A stretch of DNA of 9,338 bases from Methanosarcina sp. UBA402 (GCA_002509325.1 DADO01000136.1:719-10056), one strand, 5' to 3'. Shown: positions 1 through 7,100, counted from the first letter of the stretch. Made by a program: numbers and translations. Notes: generated by a model not told the origin, from the letters alone.

Positions 1-24
1 GGAACTCGGGAAGCGGAACTCGGG
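1..24. repeat. short 14-bp-period direct repeat at window edge
   Basis: GGAACTCGGG occurs twice, at 1-10 and 15-24, separated by AAGC and followed by CGGG. It lies just past the stop codon of the minus-strand GTPase gene, so it is downstream of that gene. Only two copies are visible and the array may continue outside the window. It is unusually GC-rich beside the AT-rich spacers elsewhere here. No function can be assigned. Confidence 0.45.
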
Positions 25-28
25 CGGG

Positions 29-1030
29 TCAGATTGTAGGCTCGATATCCGGCTCTTCAGAAGAGGAGAGATGTTTTTCTTCGATCATCTCCAGAAGCTT
101 GTTCACGGCTTCTTCAATCCCTTCTCCGGTAATTGTGGAGATATTTAATTCTACTTCATCCAGTTTCTGGAACTCAGGTCTGTCAGCTTTGTTTGCAACC
201 ACAAGCAGGGGAAGTTCGAAATTCTCCCGAATTTCCGCAAGCAAGCCTTTCTGGTCTTCAATTGCATATCCGCAGCTTTCACTGGGGTCAATCATGAACA
301 TTACAACCGCATCAAGGTAACGAATTGCAGTGATTGCCTGCCTTTCGATGTCGTTTCTCTCGGGCATAGGGCGGTCAAGAAGCCCAGGCGTATCCATAAC
401 CTGGTAGCGTACTCCATCTCGAGTAAAGTGACCGATCGCTACACCTTTTGTTGTAAAAGGATAGGACGCGATTTCCGGGCTTGCACCTGTAATCCTCGAG
501 ACAAAACTTGACTTTCCGACATTTGGGTAGCCAGCAATCACAATTGTGGGTTCTTCCTGGACATCAGGAAGTTTCCGTAGGATGTTTCTGGCTTCATTGA
601 GGAAGAGAAGGTCTTTGTTGATGGACTTGATAATGGAGGCAAGCCTTCCGAAAGCCTCTTTCCGGACAGGTTCAGGGACATCCGAATTCCGAATTTTTCC
701 AACATAAACCCTTGCAACCTCATGGATCTTCCTGCTTGCCCAGTCCACGGATGCAAGGGACATCTTTAGTTTTTCCACGCCTACAAGGATATTCGTAAGT
801 TCATAATAGAACCTGGGTAATTGTTCAAAACTTGGGAACCGCCTAACTATGTTTGCAAGATTGTCAGTGAGAATATTTGCGGCTGTCAGCAGCATGGACT
901 CATTAGCCCTGAACCGGCTTTCTCTGCTATCTATGGTTTTTCCGGACATGGTTCTCGCTGACCGCTTAAAGGCTTTATTGATTAATTCCTCGGAAGTGGG
1001 GACTGTGTGAATTTTCTCAAAAATCATCAT
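29..1030 (-). CDS. nog1: Nog1-type GTP-binding protein (OBG/TRAFAC class)
   Basis: This 333-residue cytosolic P-loop GTPase belongs to the archaeal Nog1 group; eukaryotic Nog1 works in assembly of the large ribosomal subunit, and a similar role here is inferred. Residues 1-160 form the helical N-terminal Nog1 domain, rich in Arg and Lys. The G domain follows: G1 GYPNVGKS at 167-174, G2 around PFTTKG at 191-196, G3 DTPG at 213-216, G4 NKAD at 280-283, and a G5-like STITGEG at 298-304. The protein ends in an acidic tail (SSSEEPDIEP) and lacks the long C-terminal extension of eukaryotic Nog1, as is normal in archaea. The start is the first of two adjacent ATG codons; GAGGG lies 7 nt upstream (1038-1042, minus) and a TATA box about 33 bp upstream. 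It is transcribed alone, divergent from the CBS gene. Confidence 0.93.
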   Translation of the reverse strand: MMIFEKIHTVPTSEELINKAFKRSARTMSGKTIDSRESRFRANESMLLTAANILTDNLANIVRRFPSFEQLPRFYYELTNILVGVEKLKMSLASVDWASRKIHEVARVYVGKIRNSDVPEPVRKEAFGRLASIIKSINKDLLFLNEARNILRKLPDVQEEPTIVIAGYPNVGKSSFVSRITGASPEIASYPFTTKGVAIGHFTRDGVRYQVMDTPGLLDRPMPERNDIERQAITAIRYLDAVVMFMIDPSESCGYAIEDQKGLLAEIRENFELPLLVVANKADRPEFQKLDEVELNISTITGEGIEEAVNKLLEMIEEKHLSSSEEPDIEPTI

Positions 1031-1061
1031 ATCTCAACCCTCTGGGGGTTCTGCTAGTTTT

Positions 1062-1071
1062 CTATATATAT
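1062..1071 (-). promoter_or_regulatory. TATA box for the Nog1 gene
   Basis: TATATATA on the minus strand (1063-1070) lies about 33 bp upstream of the ATG at 1030. With the usual archaeal spacing of about 25 bp from TATA box to transcription start, the leader would be only about 10 nt. A small inverted repeat AACCC/GGGTT (1036-1050) overlaps the expected start point and the GAGGG Shine-Dalgarno site. Confidence 0.6.
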
Positions 1072-1219
1072 GTTATTATAATTAAAGAGTTTAATAAATC
1101 AAATATTCGAGCAAATCAAGTATGCAAGCAAGAGTCTCGCAGGGATTCCTTAGGCTATACTTTCTGAGGGAATTTTTTGTTCGGTTTTAAGTTTTATATT
1201 TACAAATCCTGATGATAAA

Positions 1220-1231
1220 CTTTATATAAAG
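1220..1231 (+). promoter_or_regulatory. palindromic TATA box, probable promoter of the CBS gene
   Basis: CTTTATATAAAG is a perfect 12-bp palindrome and matches the archaeal TATA consensus. Used rightward, it would start transcription near 1250-1255 and give a leader of about 140 nt for the gene at 1394. A weaker TTTTTATATTT at 1269-1278 could serve as a closer alternative, and TTTTATATT at 1192-1200 is a third candidate. The rest of the 363-bp intergenic region (1031-1393) is AT-rich, and I see no gene or RNA in it. Confidence 0.5.
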
Positions 1232-1384
1232 CATAAAACCAGTTAGAACTCAAAGCAGAACCGGACTCTTTTTATATTTGTAATAGTAATTTATAATCAT
1301 TAATTATGGCAAATACCTGAGTTAACGTCCATTGCCTATGTACAGATTTTATACATCATCCTAATAAAGGTATATGAAATTGAT

Positions 1385-1390
1385 GGTGAT
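1385..1390 (+). promoter_or_regulatory. GGTGAT ribosome binding site
   Basis: GGTGAT matches the classic archaeal Shine-Dalgarno sequence and lies 3 nt before the ATG at 1394. It fixes that start for the CBS protein and shows which anti-Shine-Dalgarno sequence the host uses. Confidence 0.75.
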
Positions 1391-1393
1391 AGC

Positions 1394-2278
1394 ATGGAAC
1401 TCACTTTGATTCAAAAAGACATTATTTTTTCATTAATCAACCTTCAGCGGCAAAAAGACCGGGCAATTAAAGGGGAAGAGATAGCCGAGGTCATCCAGCG
1501 CAATCCTGGGACTATCCGCAACCAGATGCAGTTATTAAAGGCCCTGGGGCTTGTAGAAGGAGTGCCAGGACCAAAGGGAGGGTATAAACCTACAGGTGGA
1601 GCTTACGAAGCGTTAAGAATTCAACAATTGAAGAATGAGTCCGTAGTCCCTCTTTACAGGAATAATACGTTAGTTAGTGGGGCTACGGCTGCCGACATTA
1701 GTTTTACAACGGTTAGAAATCCTGACGCCTGCAGCGGAGTTGTCCGCGTACTTGGAAACACAAAAGAATTTGTTATGGACGATAAGCTTCAGATAGGACC
1801 TACGCCTGTAAACCGACTGATAATTCGTGGGGAAGTCACAGGAAGGGATGATACAAACAATTCTATTCTCTTCAATATTACGGAAATGATTTCTCTCCCT
1901 AAAAAACATGTAAAACACTATATGAAATATCCTCCTTTGCTTGTTAACCTGAATGCGGGTATCCAGGAAACAACGAGGCTTTTTATCAGGAACAACGTTC
2001 ACGGTGCTCCTGTAGAAGATAAGGGGAAAATCGTGGGAATTATTACATATACTGATATTGCTCACGCAATTGCCCAGGGGAAATTGAATGTAAAAGTCAA
2101 AGACATTATGACAAAAGAGCTTATCACGGTTGATGGGGATATGCAGCTCTACGATGTAGTAAAACTTTTCCATAAGTACAATGTGGGGAGGCTTATCGTA
2201 ACAATTAATGGCGTACCTAAAGGCACGCTATCAAAAACCGATGTCCTGAACGAGCTGGCGGTGTATAAAGAAAGCTGA
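1394..2278 (+). CDS. HTH-type predicted regulator with two C-terminal CBS domains
   Basis: This 294-residue soluble protein is a likely transcriptional regulator that senses an adenine nucleotide or related ligand. Residues 1-75 form a winged helix-turn-helix: EEIAEVIQRNPGTIRNQMQLLKALGLVEG is the recognition region and GPKGGYKPT looks like the wing. Residues 80-170 form a beta-rich middle domain (for example VNRLIIRGEVTGRDD) that I recognise only as typical of archaeal HTH-CBS proteins. CBS1 covers about 177-229 (VNLNAGIQETTRLFIRNN, then GIITYTDIAHAI) and CBS2 about 235-290 (VKDIMTKELITVDGD, then GTLSKTDVLNEL). Paired CBS domains usually bind AMP, ATP or S-adenosylmethionine; the ligand here is unknown. 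The ATG start is supported by GGTGAT 3 nt upstream. The target is unknown: it could regulate the divergent GTPase gene, itself, or distant genes. It appears monocistronic and intact. Confidence 0.88.
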   Translation: MELTLIQKDIIFSLINLQRQKDRAIKGEEIAEVIQRNPGTIRNQMQLLKALGLVEGVPGPKGGYKPTGGAYEALRIQQLKNESVVPLYRNNTLVSGATAADISFTTVRNPDACSGVVRVLGNTKEFVMDDKLQIGPTPVNRLIIRGEVTGRDDTNNSILFNITEMISLPKKHVKHYMKYPPLLVNLNAGIQETTRLFIRNNVHGAPVEDKGKIVGIITYTDIAHAIAQGKLNVKVKDIMTKELITVDGDMQLYDVVKLFHKYNVGRLIVTINGVPKGTLSKTDVLNELAVYKES

Positions 2279-2297
2279 GATTTAAGTAAGCTAAGAT

Positions 2298-2312
2298 CCT
2301 GCCTTCGGCAGG
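2298..2312 (+). terminator. GC-rich hairpin after the CBS gene
   Basis: CCTGCC TTC GGCAGG forms a 6-bp GC-rich stem with a 3-nt loop, 20 bp after the CBS stop codon. No T-run follows directly, so termination is only possible, not shown. Because the left end of the decayed transposon must lie between 2279 and 2363, the hairpin could instead belong to the transposon end. Confidence 0.4.
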
Positions 2313-2497
2313 GAAACATATAGATTAATATCATTAATTTTATATCTCTTTCCTGATTGTCTCATGACCGAGAAAAACAGTAGTAGAAGAGTTGAATTCT
2401 CCTTAAAACGCACAAGATTCTTAGGTCACCCTGGTCTTATTGCCGAAGTTTTCAGAGAACTTGAAATTGACAAACTGATCGATGAGAAACTCCCTAA

Positions 2498-2606
2498 GGA
2501 AAGAGATCATAATGTCCCTTACTCAGTCGGTATCCTCACAGCCCCAGAATCGATTGCATGTGGTTATGGGAAAGGGACCATAATGTCCCTCACTCAGTCT
2601 GTATCC
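2498..2606. repeat. 38-bp near-direct repeat, 71 bp apart, inside the transposase relic
   Basis: Segments 2498-2535 and 2569-2606 match at 34 of 38 positions (both contain CATAATGTCCCT and ACTCAGTC). The first encodes ERDHNVPYSV and the second ERDHNVPHSV in a different reading frame. The 71-bp offset is not a multiple of three, so it breaks the transposase frame. The 33-bp spacer (2536-2568) has no clear partner, so this is either an old, diverged tandem duplication or a join of two related copies. Confidence 0.8.
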
Positions 2607-2734
2607 CTGTCATGGTAATCAATGGTCTTGGTTTCATAGGGCAACGTATGTATCTTTTTCTTGATTTTTTCAAAAACGTTTCTACGGAAAGGCTCTTTGG
2701 AGACAGTATAACAAGAGAAGACCTGAATCAATAT

Positions 2735-2878
2735 TTATTTGTATTCGGTTAAGGATTTTGTTAACCCAAAATTGACTACTCATATTCTAATCGCATATTG
2801 ATATCCAATTTTGTAGTTGACGAAAATTACGATGAAAGTAATATGTTTGGAACAATTCGTATCTTAACCGAATCCAAA
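2735..2878. mobile_element. MITE-like insertion with terminal inverted repeats in the transposase relic
   Basis: TGAATCAATAT occurs at 2724-2734 and again at 2879-2889, flanking a 144-bp segment, as expected of an 11-bp target-site duplication. The segment ends are inverted repeats: TTTGTATTCGGTTAAG (2738-2753) pairs with CTTAACCGAATCCAAA (2863-2878) at 15 of 16 positions. The insertion falls between the NQY codons and GETLDR of the host transposase and places a stop (TAA, 2751-2753) in frame. It has no coding capacity. Long target duplications of 10-12 bp are known for IS4-type elements, so a non-autonomous derivative of such an element is possible; the parent is not in this window. Joining the flanks at one copy of the duplication still leaves a frame difference, suggesting a further small deletion. 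Confidence 0.72.
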
Positions 2879-3319
2879 TGAATCAATATAATAGGAGAGA
2901 CTCTTGATAGAATCGTAAAATACGGCCCTACAAAACTGTTTACGGAAATTGCTCTTCACATTATGGTTCGTCTGCCTATTCCTGTCCATTGTTTACACGT
3001 TGACACTACAAGTGTCAGCGTTTATGGCGATTATGAAGACGAAGAAACTGAGGCTATTGATATTACTTTTGGAGTTCCCAAAAATGGAAGATGGGACCTC
3101 AAACAATTTGTACTGAGCTTGATTGTTAATCAGCATGGGATACTATTTTTCATGAATACCCATTCAGGAAATGTTTCAGACAAAAACACAATTCAGGAAA
3201 CGATCAAGTCTCTATCTTTCCCTTATTATCTTTTGATTTGTCCAATTAACTAACATAATTATATTTGTAAATAATATTAAATATCATTGAATACAATCAT
3301 TAGGTCTAATCAATATTTT

Positions 3320-3356
3320 ATTACTCACTTTGTTGAAGATTAGCAAAGTGAGTGAT
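3320..3356. other. long hairpin / inverted repeat
   Basis: ACTCACTTTG (3323-3332) and CAAAGTGAGT (3344-3353) are perfect inverted repeats of 10 bp around an 11-nt loop. The stem can extend by three more pairs outward, one of them G-T. It could be a relic transposon end, a protein-binding site or a terminator. No long T-run follows on the plus strand. Confidence 0.6.
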
Positions 3357-3599
3357 TGGGTGGGGATTATAAATTCATTGTCATTTAGTAATTACATAAG
3401 CTACTACTGATTACTAGCGCCTGACAAATAACTATATTTCGCGGATTCCTAGCTATATATTTTTTTATCATAGTCGTAGATTTGAGATAAATTTATATGG
3501 CTTAAATCCAAAACCGTAATAGGTGTTATCAATATATACTCTTTACACTAGTATGTAGATTATAGAGTATTATGGGGAGTAATCGTATGTAATTGGGAC

Positions 3600-3606
3600 T
3601 ATATAA
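3600..3606 (+). promoter_or_regulatory. candidate TATA box for the glycan cassette
   Basis: TATATAA in the context GACTATATAACTGG lies about 51 bp before the TTG start of the first glycosyltransferase, giving a predicted leader of about 25-30 nt that would begin near the leader ORF at 3622. An upstream alternative, TTTATATGG at 3492-3500, would give a leader of about 130 nt. Which is used cannot be told from the sequence. Confidence 0.45.
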
Positions 3607-3621
3607 CTGGTAAAATAGAGC

Positions 3622-3660
3622 ATGAAACTGAATATTTTGAGCTTGGGGGGTATTAATTGA
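3622..3660 (+). other. possible 12-codon leader ORF overlapping the glycosyltransferase start
   Basis: An ATG at 3622 opens the reading frame MKLNILSLGGIN. Its stop (TGA, 3658-3660) overlaps the TTG start at 3657-3659, giving a TTGA overlap typical of translational coupling. The G-run serving as ribosome binding site for the main gene lies inside this ORF. No good Shine-Dalgarno sequence precedes it, so it may be chance. Confidence 0.25.
3645..3650 (+). promoter_or_regulatory. G-run ribosome binding site deciding a TTG start
   Basis: GGGGGG lies 6 nt upstream of TTG 3657. It replaces the usual GGTGAT or GGAGG. A stop codon (TAA, 3654-3656) immediately precedes the TTG in frame, so no earlier start exists. 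The same TTGGGGGTATTA pattern precedes the third cassette gene. Confidence 0.55.
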
Positions 3661-6053
3661 ATAAGCAACTTAAAGTGTTATTTATAGGAACCTATGTTCC
3701 AAAAGAATGTGGGATTGCTACATTCACATCCGATCTTTTAAATTCAGTGTCCGGAGAATACAAAGGCGTTCATTGTGAGGTAATTGCTTTGAACGATCCT
3801 TCTGAATCCTATAATTATCCTGATGAAGTCGTTTTTCAAATCCAGAGAGATAGGATCGAGGATTATTACCGGGCTGCAGATTATATAAACCAATCTGATA
3901 TTGATATTGTCTGTCTCCAGCACGAATTTGGTCTTTTCTGGGGAAACGCGGGAGACTACATTTTTTCCCTTCTTTCAGGAATCAACAAGCCTGTAATAAG
4001 CACTATGCACACTATAATCCGGGAACCTAAACCTGAATACCGGGTATCCACAGAAAAACTTATCAGGTATTCCGAAAAGCTGATTGTAATGAGCCAGACT
4101 GCAGTCGATATGTTAAAAGACGTTTATAAGGCTCCTGAGGACAAGATAGAATTAATTTTCCATGGAGTGCCTGACTATCCGTTTAACAACTGCAATAAAT
4201 ACAAAAAGAAATTGAATCTGAAAGGGGCTCCGCTTGTCCTTACTTTCGGTCTTCTTAACCAGAACAAAGGTATAGAAAGTGTGCTTGAGGCGCTTCCTGA
4301 AGTCGTTAGTGAGTATCCTGACCTTGTTTACCTTGTCCTGGGTGCCACACATCCTATAATTAAGAAGAACTTTGGAGAAGCGTACAGGGAATATCTAAAG
4401 AATAAGGTCTCTGAACTTGGGCTTGAGAAGAATGTAGTCTTCCATGACAAATTTGTCGAAAAAGAAGAACTCTGTAACTATATTCTTGCCAGTGATATTT
4501 ACGTATCTCCTTATCTGTCGAAAGAACAGATAGTAAGCGGCGCTCTAACCTATGCAATTGGCATGGGAAAAGCAATAGTTTCCACTCCTTACTGGTATGC
4601 CCAAGAAATTCTTTTCGACAACCGTGGGTTGCTTGTAGATTTCGGAAACACACATGGCTTTAAAGAATCCCTTTTGCACTTGATTGAAAATCCAAAAATG
4701 TGTGATGATATGCGCAAAAAGGCATACGATTTTGGTAGAAAAATGATATGGAAAAATATAGGTAAACAATACAATATGGTTTTCACAAGTGCTTTAAAGA
4801 ATTACAATGCTTACCCCAGAACATCGGATAAATTTAATTTCCTTCCAAGTCAACTGCCTGAAGTAAAGCTTGATTACCTTAAATTATTGACAGATGATGT
4901 AGGCATTATGCAACATACCAATCTTGGTGTACCCGCTCGCCATTATGGGTACAGTACTGATGACGTAGGCCGAGTTCTTGTTGCACTAACACAGTTGATA
5001 GATAGCCAGAAGAAGGCGGAGGAGTTCTGGAAATTATTTACCACATACATGAGCTTTCTTGAACATGCTCAAACTGATACAGGTCATTTCCATAATTTTA
5101 TGAGTTACAAACGGGAGTTTCTGGATGAAAAAGGCAGCGAAGACACTCTTGGGCGTGCTATCTATGGACTTGGACATGTGATAAGCTGCCCTTACCTTTC
5201 TAAAAATATGCGTACGCTTGCCCATACCCTTATGAGCAGGGCCAGGCCTGAAATGGAAAATCTAAACTATCCGAGAGCAAAAGCCTACACTATATGCGGT
5301 TTGTATGAAATTCTCAGGACAGGTGTGGATGTCGACGAGTTCGAATCAGTATTTAATTCACGCAGGGATACACTCAAGTCCATAGACTCCCTTGTAAGCA
5401 AAGATACCTTTGAATCAATATTTATCAACCATGCGAACTCTCTGGTCGATTTATACGAGGCTAACCACAAAGAAGACTGGAACTGGTTCGAACCTACAGT
5501 AACATATAGCAATGCAAAGCTGAGTGAGTCCCTTTTACTAGCTTACAATTATACCAAAGATCGAATTTACAGGAAGGTTGGCCTTGCTACTCTAGACTTT
5601 CTTACTGAGATCCAGTGGAAAGGCGATTTCTTTGACATAGTTGGAAACGATGGCTGGTACCCTTATAATGAGGAAAAGCCGATTTTTGACCAGCAGCCTA
5701 TCGAGGCAGGTTACCTGACTCAGGCCTATGTTTCGGCTTATGAGATTGCGCGTGAGAAAAAATATCTGGAACTTGCAAGATACTCTTTTGAATATTTCCT
5801 TGGAAGAAATCGTTTGCGAACTGTTATGTATGATTATTCTACAGGTGCAGTTTGTGACGGGCTCAACCGCGATGGAATGAATTGTAACCAGGGTGCGGAA
5901 TCTGTCATTTGTTTCCTTATGGCTTTGAGCTCTTTAAACAAACACACGAGTAAAGCTTTCGGTGCAATCCTGCAATCCAGAGTTAGCAATGAGGTAGACA
6001 ACGGAACCCTGCAGAAAAGAAAGAGCCTTTTGTCAGCAGATCAGGTGGAGTGA
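3657..6053 (+). CDS. GT4 glycosyltransferase fused to an alpha-helical glycosidase-like domain
   Basis: This 798-residue cytosolic protein has two parts. Residues 1-385 are a GT-B glycosyltransferase of the GT4 type: KVLFIGTYVPKECGIATFT at the N-terminus is the acceptor-side glycine loop, FGLLNQNKGIESVLEAL (197-213) carries the donor-binding Lys, and the donor end reads SKEQIVSGALTYAIG, then GKAIVSTPYWYAQE. Glu290 fits the first Glu of the E-x7-E motif, but the second position appears to be Thr298, a variation I associate with this subfamily. Residues 400-765 are all-helical and resemble six-hairpin (alpha/alpha toroid) glycosidases: GHFHNFMSY (476-484), EDTLGRAIYGLG (495-506), NWFEPTVTYSNAKLSESLL (609-627) and FDQQPIEAGYLTQAY (677-691). 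Clustering with GH130 and a mannose-isomerase fusion suggests a mannosyltransferase, but donor and linkage are inferred. The tail from 766 looks disordered. Start: TTG 3657, with GGGGGG 6 nt upstream. Confidence 0.85.
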   Translation: MNKQLKVLFIGTYVPKECGIATFTSDLLNSVSGEYKGVHCEVIALNDPSESYNYPDEVVFQIQRDRIEDYYRAADYINQSDIDIVCLQHEFGLFWGNAGDYIFSLLSGINKPVISTMHTIIREPKPEYRVSTEKLIRYSEKLIVMSQTAVDMLKDVYKAPEDKIELIFHGVPDYPFNNCNKYKKKLNLKGAPLVLTFGLLNQNKGIESVLEALPEVVSEYPDLVYLVLGATHPIIKKNFGEAYREYLKNKVSELGLEKNVVFHDKFVEKEELCNYILASDIYVSPYLSKEQIVSGALTYAIGMGKAIVSTPYWYAQEILFDNRGLLVDFGNTHGFKESLLHLIENPKMCDDMRKKAYDFGRKMIWKNIGKQYNMVFTSALKNYNAYPRTSDKFNFLPSQLPEVKLDYLKLLTDDVGIMQHTNLGVPARHYGYSTDDVGRVLVALTQLIDSQKKAEEFWKLFTTYMSFLEHAQTDTGHFHNFMSYKREFLDEKGSEDTLGRAIYGLGHVISCPYLSKNMRTLAHTLMSRARPEMENLNYPRAKAYTICGLYEILRTGVDVDEFESVFNSRRDTLKSIDSLVSKDTFESIFINHANSLVDLYEANHKEDWNWFEPTVTYSNAKLSESLLLAYNYTKDRIYRKVGLATLDFLTEIQWKGDFFDIVGNDGWYPYNEEKPIFDQQPIEAGYLTQAYVSAYEIAREKKYLELARYSFEYFLGRNRLRTVMYDYSTGAVCDGLNRDGMNCNQGAESVICFLMALSSLNKHTSKAFGAILQSRVSNEVDNGTLQKRKSLLSADQVE

Positions 6054-6061
6054 GAGGATAT

Positions 6062-7096
6062 ATGATCTGGAAAGACCATGGGGAGCTATTTGTAAGATAC
6101 CATAGGAATCCTATATTAACTGTTGACGATTGGCCTTATAGAGCTCATTCGGTGTTTAACCCTGCAGCTGCTATTATTGATGGTATAACTCTTTTGCTTG
6201 TGCGTGTAGAGGATCACAGGGGTTTTTCTCACTTTACAATAGCAAGAAGTGAAAACGGGATTGATGGCTGGGAAATTGATCCTGAACCAACTTTTGCTCC
6301 GGATCCTATAAATTACCCTGAAGAAATATACGGTATCGAAGACCCACGCATAACTTACATAGATGAATTGGGGAAGTGGGCTGTGGCATATACAGCTTTT
6401 TCAGATTCGGGTCCCTTAACTTCACTTGCTTTCACAAAGGACTTCCGTAATTTTGATCGAGTAGGAGCTACCCTGCCTCCTGAAAATAAGGATGCTGCTG
6501 TTTTTCCATTAAGGTTTAACGGCAAATGGGCAATGCTGCACAGGCCTGTATCTTTAATAAGCGGTGCAAAAGCAAATATCTGGATATCCTTTTCTCCGGA
6601 TATGAAATACTGGGGAGAACACGAAGTCCTTCTATATGCCAGAGAAGGTGGATGGTGGGATGCAAACAAGATAGGCTTGTCTCCACAGCCAATCCGCGTA
6701 TCTGACGGATGGTTAATTATGTATCACGGGGTACGCCAGACAACAGCTAAGGCAAGTTACCGGCTTGGGCTTGCCCTCCTTGATCCGGATGACCCCAGGA
6801 AAGTGCTTCACAGGTCAGAAGGCTGGGTTTTCGGACCGCGTGAAATGTATGAACGCAGCGGAGACGTCAATGATGTTGTTTTCCCTTGTGGCTGGGTCAT
6901 AGTGGACGATGAACTCCGGATTTATTACGGAAGTGCTGATACCTCAGTATCGTTAGCTACCGCAAAAATTCGTGATGTCCTGAAATATATTCATGAATGC
7001 CCTGAAAAACAGTGCCCTAATGAGTACTGTAGATGGTTTGAAGAAGATATTCAAAGTTCCACTGATCCGAAAAGAGGGTATTCTAAATTGAAGTGA
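6062..7096 (+). CDS. GH130 family beta-mannoside phosphorylase
   Basis: GH130 enzymes cleave beta-mannosides with phosphate, releasing alpha-mannose 1-phosphate; known substrates include mannosylglucose and beta-1,2-mannooligosaccharides. From ATG 6062 the protein has 344 residues in a five-bladed beta-propeller. Family marks are RNPILTVDDWPY and FNPAAA near the N-terminus, IEDPR (92-96) with the presumed general-acid Asp94, KDAAVFPLRFNGKWAMLHRP (143-162) with Arg and His residues that bind phosphate in the family, WLIMYHGV, YRLGLALLDPDDP and VVFPCGWV, then IYYGSADTSV. Which mannoside is cleaved cannot be told. Start: ATG 6062 has AGAGG 4 nt upstream. An in-frame GTG at 6050 overlapping the upstream stop by 4 bp is the alternative (348 residues) but has poor spacing. 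Either way the junction with the glycosyltransferase is tight and suggests coupled translation. A Cys-rich tail, CPEKQCPNEYC (313-323), follows the propeller and looks unusual. Confidence 0.88.
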   Translation: MIWKDHGELFVRYHRNPILTVDDWPYRAHSVFNPAAAIIDGITLLLVRVEDHRGFSHFTIARSENGIDGWEIDPEPTFAPDPINYPEEIYGIEDPRITYIDELGKWAVAYTAFSDSGPLTSLAFTKDFRNFDRVGATLPPENKDAAVFPLRFNGKWAMLHRPVSLISGAKANIWISFSPDMKYWGEHEVLLYAREGGWWDANKIGLSPQPIRVSDGWLIMYHGVRQTTAKASYRLGLALLDPDDPRKVLHRSEGWVFGPREMYERSGDVNDVVFPCGWVIVDDELRIYYGSADTSVSLATAKIRDVLKYIHECPEKQCPNEYCRWFEEDIQSSTDPKRGYSKLK

Positions 7097-7100
7097 ACTA

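Larger units (their letters stand above)
2364..3253 (+). pseudogene. broken IS1634-like DDE transposase, interrupted twice and truncated
   Basis: Three recognisable pieces of one transposase remain. Piece A starts at ATG 2364 (MTEKNSSRRVEF, then HPGLIAEVFRELEIDKLIDEKLPKE) and runs off frame at 2618. Piece B, in another frame, resumes at ERDHNVPHSVC near 2570 (then INGLGFIGQRMYLFLDFFKN, REDLNQY) and ends at a stop inside an inserted element. Piece C (open from 2882) carries GETLDRIVKYGPTKLFTE, then HVDTTSVSVYGD with the likely first catalytic Asp, and NTHSGNVSDKNT with the likely second Asp. Similarity stops near 3214, so the region of the catalytic Glu and the whole C-terminal half are gone; family members are usually around 550 residues. 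It cannot be functional. A TATA-like TTTTATATC (2338-2346) lies 18 bp before the ATG. Family naming is from memory of Methanosarcina elements: the transposase call is firm, the IS1634 label moderately so. Confidence 0.85.
3254..3656. other. AT-rich non-coding region between transposon relic and glycan cassette
   Basis: No convincing gene is visible over these 403 bp apart from a 12-codon leader ORF at its end. It contains a strong hairpin (3320-3356), several TATA-like sequences (3453-3466, 3492-3500, 3600-3606) and a short inverted repeat ATACTCT/AGAGTAT (3536-3542 and 3564-3570). The lost 3' half of the transposon should have lain here, and nothing resembling it is seen. Confidence 0.7.

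Noticed and set aside
99..756. Open frames opposite the Nog1 gene and a second minus-strand frame within it
   Set aside because: They lie entirely within a gene with all five GTPase motifs, have no ribosome binding site, and show no recognisable protein.
1670..2173. 167-codon minus-strand frame inside the CBS gene
   Set aside because: It is antisense to a well-supported HTH-CBS gene; its composition (many Phe, Tyr, Ile, Asn) is typical of a shadow frame.
3254..3656. tRNA or other structured RNA gene in the gap before the cassette
   Set aside because: No cloverleaf, T-loop GTTCRA motif or CCA-like end is seen; the AT content is high and only isolated hairpins are present.
6355..6669. 104-codon minus-strand frame inside the phosphorylase gene
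   Set aside because: It is antisense to conserved GH130 motifs and has no start signals of its own.
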